Made by a program: the position numbers and the translations under genes. The notes beneath the pieces were generated by a model that worked only from the letters and a program-made list of their open reading frames with translations, did not search any database and was not told the DNA's origin. From an alpha proteobacterium AAP38 (GTDB lineage Bacteria > Pseudomonadota > Alphaproteobacteria > Azospirillales > Azospirillaceae), in contig LJHR01000014.1 in assembly GCA_001296005.1 (NCBI GenBank), positions 1 to 60,816 of the forward strand: DNA of 60,816 nucleotides, written 5' to 3'. Shown piece by piece: positions 8,835 to 17,688 of this stretch (position 1 is its first letter; each line of letters starts with the position of its first letter).

Positions 8835-9776
8835 ATGGGTGCCTATCTCCTGCGCCGCTGCCTGATGACGCTGCCCACCCTGTTGATCGTGGCGGTGATC
8901 GTGTTCCTGCTGATGCGGCTGGTCCCCGGTGATCCCGTGTCGGTGATGGTGGGCGACATGGCCGATCCGGCCACCATTGCCGCCATCACCCGCAATCTGG
9001 GCCTGGATCAGCCTTTGCCGGTACAGTTCCTGCACTGGCTGGGCAATATCCTGACCGGGGATTTCGGCACCTCCATCACGACGGGGGAGGCGGTGCTGCC
9101 CGCCATGCTGCACCGGCTGGGCGTGACAGCGCAGATCGTGCTGATCTCCATGACGCTGGCCATGCTGATCGCGGTGCCCGCCGGCATGCTGGCCGCGTGG
9201 CGACAGAACAAGGGGACCGATATGGTGATCACGGGCCTGCTGGTCCTGTTCATTTCGGTGCCCAGCTTCTGGGTCGGCCTGCTGCTGATCCTGCTGTTCG
9301 GGGTAGAGCTGGGCTGGCTGCCCACGGTCGGCTATGTCGCCATCACCGATGATCCGCTGCGGGGGCTTTTGTACCTGATCCTGCCCTGCGCCTCCCTGGT
9401 GCTGGTGGAAATGGGCGTTGTGGCGCGCATGATGCGGTCGGGCATGATCGATGTGCTGCGCCTGGACTATATCACCCACGCCCGCGCCAAAGGCCTGGCC
9501 GAAGGGCCAGTGCTGTGGCGCCACGCCTTCCCCAATGCCTTTGCCCCCACGCTGACCTTCATCGGCCTGCTGCTGGGGTCGCTGCTGGGCGGGGCGGTGG
9601 TGATCGAAACGGTCTTCACCCTGCCCGGCCTGGGCCGCTTTCTGGTCGATGCGATCGAGGCGCGGGATTACCCGGTGATCCAGGGCTGCCTTCTGCTGGT
9701 GGCGATGATCCGCATCCTGGTCAATCTGGCCGTCGATCTGGCCTATCCGCTGCTGGACCCGCGGGTGCAGCTATGA
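8835..9776 (+). CDS. ABC transporter permease (DppB/OppB type)
   Basis: A 313-residue inner-membrane protein starting at the ATG at 8835, five bases after the binding-protein stop. The N-terminal helix LLRRCLMTLPTLLIVAVIVF and the sequence RLVPGDPVSVMVGD are typical of the DppB family. The EAA coupling loop that contacts the ATPase is visible as ITHARAKGLAEGPVLWRHAF. About six membrane segments are expected. It pairs with the next permease (stop and start overlap) to form the channel of a peptide-type importer. Confidence 0.9.
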   Translation: MGAYLLRRCLMTLPTLLIVAVIVFLLMRLVPGDPVSVMVGDMADPATIAAITRNLGLDQPLPVQFLHWLGNILTGDFGTSITTGEAVLPAMLHRLGVTAQIVLISMTLAMLIAVPAGMLAAWRQNKGTDMVITGLLVLFISVPSFWVGLLLILLFGVELGWLPTVGYVAITDDPLRGLLYLILPCASLVLVEMGVVARMMRSGMIDVLRLDYITHARAKGLAEGPVLWRHAFPNAFAPTLTFIGLLLGSLLGGAVVIETVFTLPGLGRFLVDAIEARDYPVIQGCLLLVAMIRILVNLAVDLAYPLLDPRVQL

Positions 9777-10609
9777 GGAATTCCGCCATGACCCGGTTCC
9801 TGTCGCGGCCCAACGCCGCCCTCGGGCTGATCTTCTTCTCCTTCATGCTGCTGGCCGCCGCCTGGGGCCTGCTGGCCACGCCGTATGACCCGCTGCGCCC
9901 GGATGTCTGGGCACGATTGCAGGCACCGTCGGCACTGCACTGGCTGGGCACCGACGGGTTTGGCCGCGATGTGTTCAGCCGCCTGCTGGTCGCCGCCTGG
10001 GTCAGTGCCGGCGTCAGCATGGCTACCGTCGCCCTTTCCGTAACGCTGGGCACCGCCATCGGCGCCGTCGCGGGTTATCTGGGCGGGCGGGTGGATGATG
10101 GGGTGACGGTGCTGATGGATGCGCTGATGTCCTTTCCCGCCATCCTGCTGGCGCTGGGCATCCTGGCCGCCATCGGCCCGTCGCCGGGCGGCGTGGTCCT
10201 GGCCCTGGGTCTGGCCTATACGCCGTCGGTGGTGCGGGTGGTGCGCGGGTCCGTCCTGTCGCTGAAGGAACGGGAATTCATCGATGCGGCCCGCGTGCTG
10301 GGCCACGGCCCCCTGCGCACCCTGCTGACCCATGTCATCCCCAATTGCCTGACGCCGCTGACCGTGCTGGCCACCGCCATGTTCGGCAATGCCCTGCTAT
10401 CGGAAAGCGCGCTCAGCTTCCTGGGCGCCGGCGTACCCCCGCCCGCCCCCACCTGGGGCGGCATGCTGGCGGAGGGGCGGCAGCATGTGCAGGCGGCCCC
10501 CTGGCTCTGCATCTTTCCGGGGCTGGCCATTTCCATGGCGTTGCTGGGCATCAACCTGCTGGGCGACGCGCTGCGCGATCTGCTCGACCCCCGCATGAAC
10601 AAGCTGTGA
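9773..10609 (+). CDS. ABC transporter permease (DppC/OppC type)
   Basis: A 278-residue inner-membrane protein whose ATG at 9773 overlaps the previous stop (ATGA), indicating translational coupling. It shows the DppC pattern: an N-terminal helix, then HWLGTDGFGRDVFSRLLVAA, and the EAA loop EFIDAARVLGHGPLRTLLTH. The C terminus NLLGDALRDLLDPRMNKL is characteristic of the family. It is the second half of the transmembrane channel of the 7270-12345 importer. Confidence 0.9.
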   Translation: MRNSAMTRFLSRPNAALGLIFFSFMLLAAAWGLLATPYDPLRPDVWARLQAPSALHWLGTDGFGRDVFSRLLVAAWVSAGVSMATVALSVTLGTAIGAVAGYLGGRVDDGVTVLMDALMSFPAILLALGILAAIGPSPGGVVLALGLAYTPSVVRVVRGSVLSLKEREFIDAARVLGHGPLRTLLTHVIPNCLTPLTVLATAMFGNALLSESALSFLGAGVPPPAPTWGGMLAEGRQHVQAAPWLCIFPGLAISMALLGINLLGDALRDLLDPRMNKL

Positions 10610-10620
10610 AGGGGGCCGCC

Positions 10621-12345
10621 ATGACCAGATCACTTCTGTCGATTGAGGACCTGCGCATCGGTTTTGCCGGCAGCGAACGGCTGGCCGTCAAGGGCATCGA
10701 CCTAGCCATGGCACCCGGCGAACGGCTGGGCGTGGTTGGGGAAAGCGGGTCAGGCAAGACCCTGCTGGCCCGCGCCATCCTGGGGCTGCTGCCACCGGGG
10801 GCGCAGCGTCGGGCAGGCCGCATCCTGTTCGACGGACAGGACCTGACCGACCTGTCCCCCGCCACCCTGCGCCATGTGCGCGGCCGGCGCATCGGCATGG
10901 TGTTTCAAGAACCCATGGTCTCCTTGAATCCGGCGCTGACCATCGGGCGGCAATTGGGCGAGGGGCTGATCCTGCATGAAGGCCTGTCGGCTGCAGAGGT
11001 ACGCCGCCGGTCGGTGGAGATGCTGGACGCCTTTCGGATGGTCGATGCCGCCAATTGCCTCGACAAGTATCCGCATGAATTTTCCGGCGGCATGCGGCAG
11101 CGGATCATGATCGCATCCGCCCTGCTGCTGCGCCCTGCCCTGCTGATCGCCGATGAGCCGACCACGGCGCTGGACGTGATCGTGCAGAAACAGGTGCTGG
11201 ACCTGACCCTGGCCGCCTGCCGCGATCTGGGCACCGCCCTGCTGCTGATCACCCATGATCTGGGCGTGGTGGCCGATTGCTGTGAACGGGTGCTGGTCAT
11301 GCGCCATGGCGATCCGGTGACACAGGGGCCGGTTGACCCCGTGCTGCTGCGCCCCAGCGATCCCTATACGCGGCAATTGCTGCACAGCCTGCCCCGCCGG
11401 CAGGGGGTGGAAACCGCACCGGCGGCACCCGCCCCGCCGCTTCTGTCCATCAAGGACCTGCGCGTTGCCTATCCCGCCCGCCGGCGCGGCCTGTTCCGAC
11501 GACCGCCGGCCCGGCCCGTGCTGCACGGGATCGACCTGTCCCTGGCGCGTGGCGAAACCCTGGCCCTGGTCGGGGAAAGCGGGTCGGGCAAGACCACGCT
11601 GGGCCGCGCCCTGCTGGGTCTGGCGCCGGTGGCGGGGGGCCGTGTCAGCCTGGATGGGCAGGATATCGCCACCCTGTCGGCACCTGAACGCCGCGCCCTG
11701 GCCCGGCGGGTGCAGATGGTGTTTCAGGACCCCTTCTCCTCCCTTGACCCGCGCTGGCGCATCGCCCGCATCGTGGGGGAAGGGCTGACCGGCGTCACGG
11801 CGGCGGAACGGGCAACCCGTGTGGCCGCCGCCCTGTCCGATGTAGGGCTGGGCGATGGTTTCGCCGACCGTTTCCCCCATGAATTGTCGGGCGGGCAGCG
11901 TCAGCGTGTGGCCATCGCGCGCGCCATCATCATGAAGCCCGATCTGATCGTGGCCGATGAACCGGTCTCCGCCCTGGATGTCACGGTGCAGGCCCAGATC
12001 TTGTCGCTGCTGAAGGATTTGCAGCGCCGCCACGGCTTTTCCTACCTGTTCATCTCCCACCATCTGGGGGTGGTGGAACAGGTGGCCGACCGGGTCATGG
12101 TGCTCTATCGCGGGCATGTGGTGGAGGAAGGGGCACGTGACGACCTGTTCGACCGCCCCACCCATCCCTATACCCGCCGCCTGATGGCGGCTGTGCCGGA
12201 AATCCTGCCCGATGGCGATGGGTTCCGTGCCGGCCATCGCCCGCTTCCCGCCCCCGTTCCCCTGCCCGGCCTGACGCCGGTGGAACAGGGCGGTGTCCTG
12301 ACCCTTCTGCAAGGCGGGCACCGCGTGCGCTGCGCCGCCCCTTGA
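10621..12345 (+). CDS. Fused dual ABC ATPase (DppD-DppF type)
   Basis: A 574-residue protein with two complete nucleotide-binding domains, so the importer uses one fused ATPase. Domain 1 has Walker A GESGSGKTLLA, signature FSGGMRQRI, and Walker B LLIADEPTTALD. Domain 2 has Walker A GESGSGKTTLG, signature LSGGQRQRVAIARA, and Walker B LIVADEPVSALD. Both have the H-loop (LLITHDLGVV and LFISHHLGVV). The oligopeptide-type C-terminal extension follows domain 1 (SDPYTRQLLHSLPRR) and domain 2 (THPYTRRLMAAVPE). The ATG at 10621 follows AAGGGGGCCGCC, 11 bases after the permease stop. Confidence 0.92.
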   Translation: MTRSLLSIEDLRIGFAGSERLAVKGIDLAMAPGERLGVVGESGSGKTLLARAILGLLPPGAQRRAGRILFDGQDLTDLSPATLRHVRGRRIGMVFQEPMVSLNPALTIGRQLGEGLILHEGLSAAEVRRRSVEMLDAFRMVDAANCLDKYPHEFSGGMRQRIMIASALLLRPALLIADEPTTALDVIVQKQVLDLTLAACRDLGTALLLITHDLGVVADCCERVLVMRHGDPVTQGPVDPVLLRPSDPYTRQLLHSLPRRQGVETAPAAPAPPLLSIKDLRVAYPARRRGLFRRPPARPVLHGIDLSLARGETLALVGESGSGKTTLGRALLGLAPVAGGRVSLDGQDIATLSAPERRALARRVQMVFQDPFSSLDPRWRIARIVGEGLTGVTAAERATRVAAALSDVGLGDGFADRFPHELSGGQRQRVAIARAIIMKPDLIVADEPVSALDVTVQAQILSLLKDLQRRHGFSYLFISHHLGVVEQVADRVMVLYRGHVVEEGARDDLFDRPTHPYTRRLMAAVPEILPDGDGFRAGHRPLPAPVPLPGLTPVEQGGVLTLLQGGHRVRCAAP

Positions 12346-12381
12346 TCCCTGGTCGTGCCGGGCTGTTGGCGCGACCCTTAA

Positions 12382-12398
12382 TGTACTTTATCATAACA
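12382..12398 (+). promoter_or_regulatory. 17-bp operator, copy 5 (before the aminotransferase)
   Basis: TGTACTTTATCATAACA lies 26 bp before the aminotransferase start, so it would overlap the promoter of the aminotransferase/dehydrogenase pair. It matches the shared motif at all defined positions. Confidence 0.55.
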
Positions 12399-12423
12399 AA
12401 GATCGTATGATCCGAGGTGTAGC

Positions 12424-13800
12424 ATGTTTCTCAACCCGCAGGCCCTGTCCCAGGCCGCCCTTGACCATTATGTCCATTCCAACACCGATCTGGAAAAGCA
12501 CCGGCAGACCGGATCGATGCTGATGGTGGAAGGCGACGGCGTGCGCGTGAAGGATGCGCAGGGGCGTTCCTATATCGAAGGGGTGGCCGCCCTGTGGTGC
12601 GCGGGCCTGGGCTTCAACGAACCGCGCCTGGCCGATGCGGCGGCCCGGCAGATGCGACGCCTGTCCTACTATCATAATTTCGCAGCCAAAAGTGCCGATG
12701 TGCCCGTGGCGCTCGCCGAACGGCTGGCGGAAATGGCGCCGGGCGACCTCAACCGGGTGATGTTCGCCACGTCGGGGTCAGAGGCGAATGACACCGCCGT
12801 GAAACTGGCCTGGTATTATCACAATGCCCTGGGTCAGCCGGCGAAGAAGAAGATCATCGCGCGGCGTCAGGCCTATCACGGCGTCACGGTGGCCAGTGGC
12901 AGCATGACCCAACTGGCGGCCATCAATGGCGGTTTTGATCTGCCCATCGACCGCTTCATCCATACCGACTGCCCGCATTTCTGGCGCTTTGCCGAACCGG
13001 GGGAGAGCGAGGTGGATTACGCCACACGGCTGGCCGACAGCCTGGAACGGCTGATCCTGGCAGAAGGGCCGGACACCATTGCCGCCATGATCGCGGAACC
13101 CATGATGGGCGTGGGCGGCGTGCTGTTCCCGCCCGAAACCTATTTCCCCAAGGTCCAGGCGGTCTTGCGCAAATACGATATCCTGCTGATCGCGGATGAG
13201 GTGATCTGTGGGTTTGGCCGGCTAGGCACCATGTTCGGATCGACGTATTTTGGCGTCACGCCGGACATCATGACGCTGGGCAAGCAGATCACATCCGCCG
13301 CCTTCCCCCTGTCCGCCATCCTGATGACCGACCGCGTATTCGACGTGATCGCGGCGGAAAGCGGCCGGCGCGGCACCTTTGGCCATGGCTATACCTATGC
13401 CGGACACCCGGTGGGGGCCGCGGTCGCGATGGAGGTGCTGGACATCTATCAGGAACGCGACATCCTTTCCCATGTCCGGCGCATGGGCCGGGTCCTGCAT
13501 GACCGTCTGGCCGCCTTGGCAGATCACCCGCTGGTGGGGGAGGTGCGGGGCGATGGTCTGGTCGCGGCGGTACAATTGGTGGATGACAAATCCGCCCGCC
13601 GCTTCTTTGATCCGGCCCAGTGCGTGGCCAAGGCTGTGGCCACGCACTTGCAGGAAAATGGCGTCATCCTGCGGGTCCTGTCCAATGACAGCATCGCCAT
13701 CGCCCCGCCCCTGATCATCGGCGAACATGACCTGACCCTGCTGCTGGACAGGCTGGAATCCTCCCTGAACTGGGCCGCCCGCAATCTGGGGAGGATGTGA
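12424..13800 (+). CDS. Class III PLP-dependent aminotransferase (omega-amine type)
   Basis: A 458-residue enzyme; the ATG at 12424 follows GAGGTG. Family marks are SGSEANDTAVKLAWYYHN (PLP phosphate binding), LLIADEVICGFGRLGTMFG (Asp contacting the pyridine nitrogen) and TLGKQITSAAFPLSAILM (the GK lysine is the Schiff-base residue). Such enzymes move a terminal amino group from diamines, omega-amino acids or aminoalkyl compounds to a keto acid and leave an aldehyde. The next gene, an aldehyde dehydrogenase, overlaps it by one base (TGATG), so the pair likely turns an omega-amine into a carboxylate. The exact amine is unknown; cadaverine-like or hydroxycadaverine products would fit the siderophore hypothesis. 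Confidence 0.9.
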   Translation: MFLNPQALSQAALDHYVHSNTDLEKHRQTGSMLMVEGDGVRVKDAQGRSYIEGVAALWCAGLGFNEPRLADAAARQMRRLSYYHNFAAKSADVPVALAERLAEMAPGDLNRVMFATSGSEANDTAVKLAWYYHNALGQPAKKKIIARRQAYHGVTVASGSMTQLAAINGGFDLPIDRFIHTDCPHFWRFAEPGESEVDYATRLADSLERLILAEGPDTIAAMIAEPMMGVGGVLFPPETYFPKVQAVLRKYDILLIADEVICGFGRLGTMFGSTYFGVTPDIMTLGKQITSAAFPLSAILMTDRVFDVIAAESGRRGTFGHGYTYAGHPVGAAVAMEVLDIYQERDILSHVRRMGRVLHDRLAALADHPLVGEVRGDGLVAAVQLVDDKSARRFFDPAQCVAKAVATHLQENGVILRVLSNDSIAIAPPLIIGEHDLTLLLDRLESSLNWAARNLGRM

Positions 13801-15212
13801 TGCGTCAGTATCAGCAGTTCATCGGCGGCGTCTGGCGCGATGGCGCCGGCCCTGGGGAGACGGATGTCCTGTCGCCAGCAAGCGGGGATGTGGTCGGGCG
13901 CATCAGACATGCCGGCATACAGGATCTGGCGGATGCCACAGCCGCCGCCGCGCGGGGATTTGCCCAATGGTCGCGGACTTCCCCCCTGGATCGCAGCCGC
14001 ATCCTGCGCCGGGCGGCGGACGGGTTGCGCATCCGGACAGAGGAAATCGCAGCCCTGATCGTGACAGAACAGGGCAAGCCCCCGTTGGAGGCGCGGACGG
14101 AGGTTGCCGCCTGTGCCGATGTGATCGAGTGGTTCGCGGAGGAAGGGCGGCGTACCTATGGGCGCGTGATACCGGGCCGTCACCCCGATCAGCATCTGGA
14201 GGTAAGGCAGGTGCCGGTCGGTCCGGTCGCCGCCTTCACCCCCTGGAATTTTCCCTTGTCGCAGGCCGTTCGCAAGATCGCCCCGGCCCTGGCCGCCGGT
14301 TGTGCCATCATTCTGAAACCGTCGGAGGAGGCACCGGGTGCCTGTGTGGTTCTGGCCGACCTGTTGATCGAGGCGGGACTGCCGGGCGAGGTGCTGTCGC
14401 TTGTCCTGGGTGACCCGGCCAGCATCTCCCGCACCCTGATCGCCGATCCGGTGGTGCGGAAGGTTTCCTTCACGGGATCGGTGCCGGTGGGCAAACATAT
14501 TGCGGCCCTGGCGGGGGCCGCTATGAAGCCCTGCACCATGGAACTGGGCGGGCATGCGGCCGTCATCGTGGCGGCGGACGCAGACCCGGTGGCCGCCGCC
14601 AGGGCACTGCTGCCCATGAAGTTCCGCAATGCCGGGCAGGCCTGTATCGCGCCCACGCGGTTCCTGATCCATCACAGCCTGTATGACGCCTTTGTTGCCG
14701 CCCTGCTGGACGGGGCGGCGACGCTGAACCTGCCGCCGCTGATCAACCCGCGCCGGGCAGCAGCGGTGTCGGCCCTGGTTGATGAGGCGGTGGACCGGGG
14801 GGCACGGCTGCTGCTGGGGGGCGGCCCGCCGGAACGGTGCCGGTATCCCGCCACCTTCCTTGCCGATGTGCCCGCCGACGCGGCCATCCTGCGCGAAGAA
14901 CCGTTCGGCCCTGTTGCCACCCTCCAGCGCATCGACAGTGACCAGGAAGCGCTGGAAATTGCCAATGCCCTGCCCTTCGGTCTGGCCACCTACCTGTTCA
15001 CCGACGATGCACGGCGCCAGGCCTATTACGCGGACCGGGTCGATTGCGGCATGCTGTCCATCAATGCCGCCCCCATCGCGCTGCCCGAAACGCCGTTTGG
15101 CGGCGTGCGGGACAGCGGTTTCGGGCGTGAAGGCGGCATGGAGGGGCTGGCCCCGTATCTGGCCCCCAAACTGGTGACGGTTCATCACCATCGCGGGCCC
15201 CGCGCCGCATGA
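13800..15212 (+). CDS. NAD(P)-dependent aldehyde dehydrogenase
   Basis: A 470-residue aldehyde dehydrogenase. The ATG at 13800 overlaps the aminotransferase stop; a GTG one codon earlier is an alternative. Visible are FTPWNFPLSQAVRKIAPALA (cofactor binding), FTGSVPVGKHIA, the general-base Glu in MELGGHAAVIV, the nucleophilic Cys in NAGQACIAPTRF, and EEPFGPVATLQRI. Its closest functional class by these motifs is the succinate-semialdehyde/aminoaldehyde group. It would oxidise the aldehyde left by the aminotransferase. It converges on the next minus-strand gene with only 24 bp between. Confidence 0.9.
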   Translation: MRQYQQFIGGVWRDGAGPGETDVLSPASGDVVGRIRHAGIQDLADATAAAARGFAQWSRTSPLDRSRILRRAADGLRIRTEEIAALIVTEQGKPPLEARTEVAACADVIEWFAEEGRRTYGRVIPGRHPDQHLEVRQVPVGPVAAFTPWNFPLSQAVRKIAPALAAGCAIILKPSEEAPGACVVLADLLIEAGLPGEVLSLVLGDPASISRTLIADPVVRKVSFTGSVPVGKHIAALAGAAMKPCTMELGGHAAVIVAADADPVAAARALLPMKFRNAGQACIAPTRFLIHHSLYDAFVAALLDGAATLNLPPLINPRRAAAVSALVDEAVDRGARLLLGGGPPERCRYPATFLADVPADAAILREEPFGPVATLQRIDSDQEALEIANALPFGLATYLFTDDARRQAYYADRVDCGMLSINAAPIALPETPFGGVRDSGFGREGGMEGLAPYLAPKLVTVHHHRGPRAA

Positions 15213-15236
15213 GCAGCAGGCGATGCCCAGCGCCCC

Positions 15237-16343
15237 CTATCGGCAGACATGCAGGCGGGCGAACCCGTCCGGTTGCAGGCGAAGCATCGGCGCGAAGGTG
15301 GCACCGAACCGCCGTGCCCCGCCCTGGTCGGCCCCACGGCCCCAATCATCCACGAAACTGGTGACCTGAAGGCCCGGCATGACCAGCCAGCTATAGGCCT
15401 GACGGGGGGCTTCGGGCGGGTTCATCATGACCAGCCCGTTGCCATTCAACGGGGTCCAGGGACCATCTATGCTGGTACCAGCCATGCCGTACAGACCGGT
15501 CGGGCCAACCGGTCCTTCCGGATTGAAGACATGGCGCTGCGTTGACCAGAACAGGTAATAGACCCCGTCCTGATGCACGATATGGGGCCGCTCCAGTTCA
15601 TTGTTCACACCGGTCGCCGTGATGACGGGCGGACATGTGGTCCAGGTGACAAGGTCCGCCGACACCGCCCGCCCCACCACACCATTGAAGGCAGAAGTGG
15701 CGCCCGCCTGTGAGCCGGCAAAGAACACATGATGCAAACCCGTGGCCGGATCGTGGAAGTAGGCCGGGTCGCGGAAGGCCTTGATCGTGTTGACCCGCCC
15801 CGATCCGGAATTACTGGCCATATAATGCGCCGGGTCGCGCAACACGAATTCCCGCAGGTCGCGCCAATTGATCAGCCGGGCCTGCTCCCCCATCATCGAA
15901 AGATCGGCGTCAGCGGAGAAGAGGCGCTGTTCGAATGTCGTCTCCGCCTCCCCCCGTCGGCCCGCCGCCGTGAAATACAGCGTCAGCCGCTGCTCATCCG
16001 GCCACAGCACCGCAGAACCGGACCATTCCCGGCTGCCGGGGGAGAAACCATCCGGCATGGCCGGCCCCAGGACCTGCCATTGCCCCCGGCATTCCCGCAG
16101 AAGATGGATACGGGCATGGCTATGGCGTTCATCGGGATCATCAAAGCGGGGAGCGCCAAGGGCCATCCACAGGCTGTCACAACCGGCAAAGCCGAGCACG
16201 CTGCCGTCAGGATGCTGAACCGGCCAGGCGTCCCAGATATCGATGTCTGGTGAGACGCGGCGGATATCGCCCTCAACGATCAGTGGTGCGGCCATGCGGG
16301 CATTGTCCACCCCGCTGAAATCGGGCTGCCATTGCTGCATCAT
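15237..16343 (-). CDS. Glycoside hydrolase family 68 (levansucrase/beta-fructofuranosidase-like)
   Basis: About 368 residues from the ATG at 16343, which follows GGAG. The three GH68 catalytic positions are visible: nucleophile Asp in DIWDAWPV, stabilising Asp in AFRDPAYF, and acid/base Glu in ELERPHIVHQDG. Supporting motifs are SREWSGSAVL, GPTGLYGM, WTPLNGNGLV and RQAYSWLVMPG. GH68 enzymes hydrolyse sucrose or transfer its fructosyl group to make fructans. No signal peptide is seen, so export, if any, is by an unusual route, or the enzyme is intracellular. It is the last gene of a minus-strand run with two hydrolases and a TonB receptor, suggesting sucrose or a sucrose derivative as the food source. 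Confidence 0.88.
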   Translation of the reverse strand: MMQQWQPDFSGVDNARMAAPLIVEGDIRRVSPDIDIWDAWPVQHPDGSVLGFAGCDSLWMALGAPRFDDPDERHSHARIHLLRECRGQWQVLGPAMPDGFSPGSREWSGSAVLWPDEQRLTLYFTAAGRRGEAETTFEQRLFSADADLSMMGEQARLINWRDLREFVLRDPAHYMASNSGSGRVNTIKAFRDPAYFHDPATGLHHVFFAGSQAGATSAFNGVVGRAVSADLVTWTTCPPVITATGVNNELERPHIVHQDGVYYLFWSTQRHVFNPEGPVGPTGLYGMAGTSIDGPWTPLNGNGLVMMNPPEAPRQAYSWLVMPGLQVTSFVDDWGRGADQGGARRFGATFAPMLRLQPDGFARLHVCR

Positions 16344-16386
16344 GGATGCATCTCCGTAAAAGTCCTGATTTGGTTGCCCAGGCCGA

Positions 16387-17688
16387 TCATTCGCACCGCC
16401 CATCCTGCAGGCAGGGGCGCAACATGGGGGCGATAGCGGCCTGGATGGCGCCCTGTACCCGAATATCGGGCCATCGCCCCTCAACAACCCGTCCCGCCAG
16501 CCGGTCGAGTGCCGCCATTGCCTGATCGTCACTGAAGGTGCAGTGGCCGGCGGCATCCAGCCAGATCGCCTGTGCCAGGGTGGCGGGCGCCTGCTCAACA
16601 TAGAAACGCTGCAAGGATGGGGAGGTCAGGCCATCGCCCACCGCCTGCAAGGAGATCAGGGGAACCCGAGGCTTCGCGGTCGGGGTGTAGTGCCGCATCA
16701 TATACTGGACGGCCTTCGGGTCCGCCGTGATCCGTGGCGCGGATGCCAGCCGGTCAAGGTCAGCCTCGATATCCAAGCCCGCGCGCTGATACAACGCCCG
16801 GACCATGGCACCGCGCCCGGACCGTTCAAGCTGACGACGGTAATCCACCTTGTCGTTCCAGGAGAAAACACCGCCAGCGCGCCGTTCCTGATCCACCCGC
16901 GGCAGGAAGACACCCATCACGAAGCTGGCGGCCATTTCCGCGACCTGCCCGTCCAGGTCGTCCGGGTGTGGTTGCGGATGGTCGGGGCGTGTCCAGCCGG
17001 GAAGACCGGCCAGTATCCCCGCCAGGGCCACACGGGCACGTCCCGGCGCCGTCTGCATGGCCACATCAAGGGCCGCACGCGCACGGGCGGAATTGGCGAA
17101 ATCGTCCGTCACACGAACCAGTTCCAACCCCGCCTGCGGAGCCAGCAATGTCTGAAAGGCAAAGGCCCCATCAAGCGCCATGTTCATCATGCCGATGCTG
17201 CCGCCTATGGAAGGACAGAGGGCCAGACCGGCATCGATCACCGGATCGGCCTGTTCAGCCAGGGCCGTGGTGATCAGGCCCCCCATCGATGTGCCCCAGG
17301 CCAGGGTGCGGGATGGTTTTCCGATCTGTTCAGTAAAGGCGATCATGGCCTGCCGCTGGCTGGGCACCGCCTGTTCGATGGACCAGCCGGCAGCCCCGAA
17401 GTCGGATGCCAACAGGGCATAGCCACGCGCCAGCAGCTTATCCCGGATGGGGCCCGGCGCAACATCGGGCGGAAGGATGCGCGGGGAGTAGCCATGGCTC
17501 CAGAGCAGCAGCGTGCCGTTCCAATTGGCCGGCACCTCCGACCGCCAGCGGGCACCGCCGGCCAGGGTCCCCTCTATAATTCTGGCCTCATTGCTAGTCA
17601 GGGGAAGCTCGGCGTCAGCACTCCCACCCGCAGCCAGACCGCTGCACAGGGCGGCAGCCACGGCCCAACGACGCAGATCAGTGCGCAT
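16387..17688 (-). CDS. Secreted alpha/beta hydrolase
   Basis: About 433 residues from the ATG at 17688. The N terminus MRTDLRRWAVAAALCSGLAA is a signal peptide, so the enzyme acts in the periplasm or outside. The oxyanion region LLLWSHGYSP and the nucleophile elbow AWGTSMGGLITTALAE (G-T-S-M-G-G) identify the alpha/beta hydrolase fold. DAAGHCTFSDDQ near the C terminus probably supplies the catalytic His. It overlaps the upstream hydrolase by 11 bp, which implies coupling in one operon. It is probably an esterase; the substrate is unknown. Confidence 0.8.
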   Translation of the reverse strand: MRTDLRRWAVAAALCSGLAAGGSADAELPLTSNEARIIEGTLAGGARWRSEVPANWNGTLLLWSHGYSPRILPPDVAPGPIRDKLLARGYALLASDFGAAGWSIEQAVPSQRQAMIAFTEQIGKPSRTLAWGTSMGGLITTALAEQADPVIDAGLALCPSIGGSIGMMNMALDGAFAFQTLLAPQAGLELVRVTDDFANSARARAALDVAMQTAPGRARVALAGILAGLPGWTRPDHPQPHPDDLDGQVAEMAASFVMGVFLPRVDQERRAGGVFSWNDKVDYRRQLERSGRGAMVRALYQRAGLDIEADLDRLASAPRITADPKAVQYMMRHYTPTAKPRVPLISLQAVGDGLTSPSLQRFYVEQAPATLAQAIWLDAAGHCTFSDDQAMAALDRLAGRVVEGRWPDIRVQGAIQAAIAPMLRPCLQDGRCE

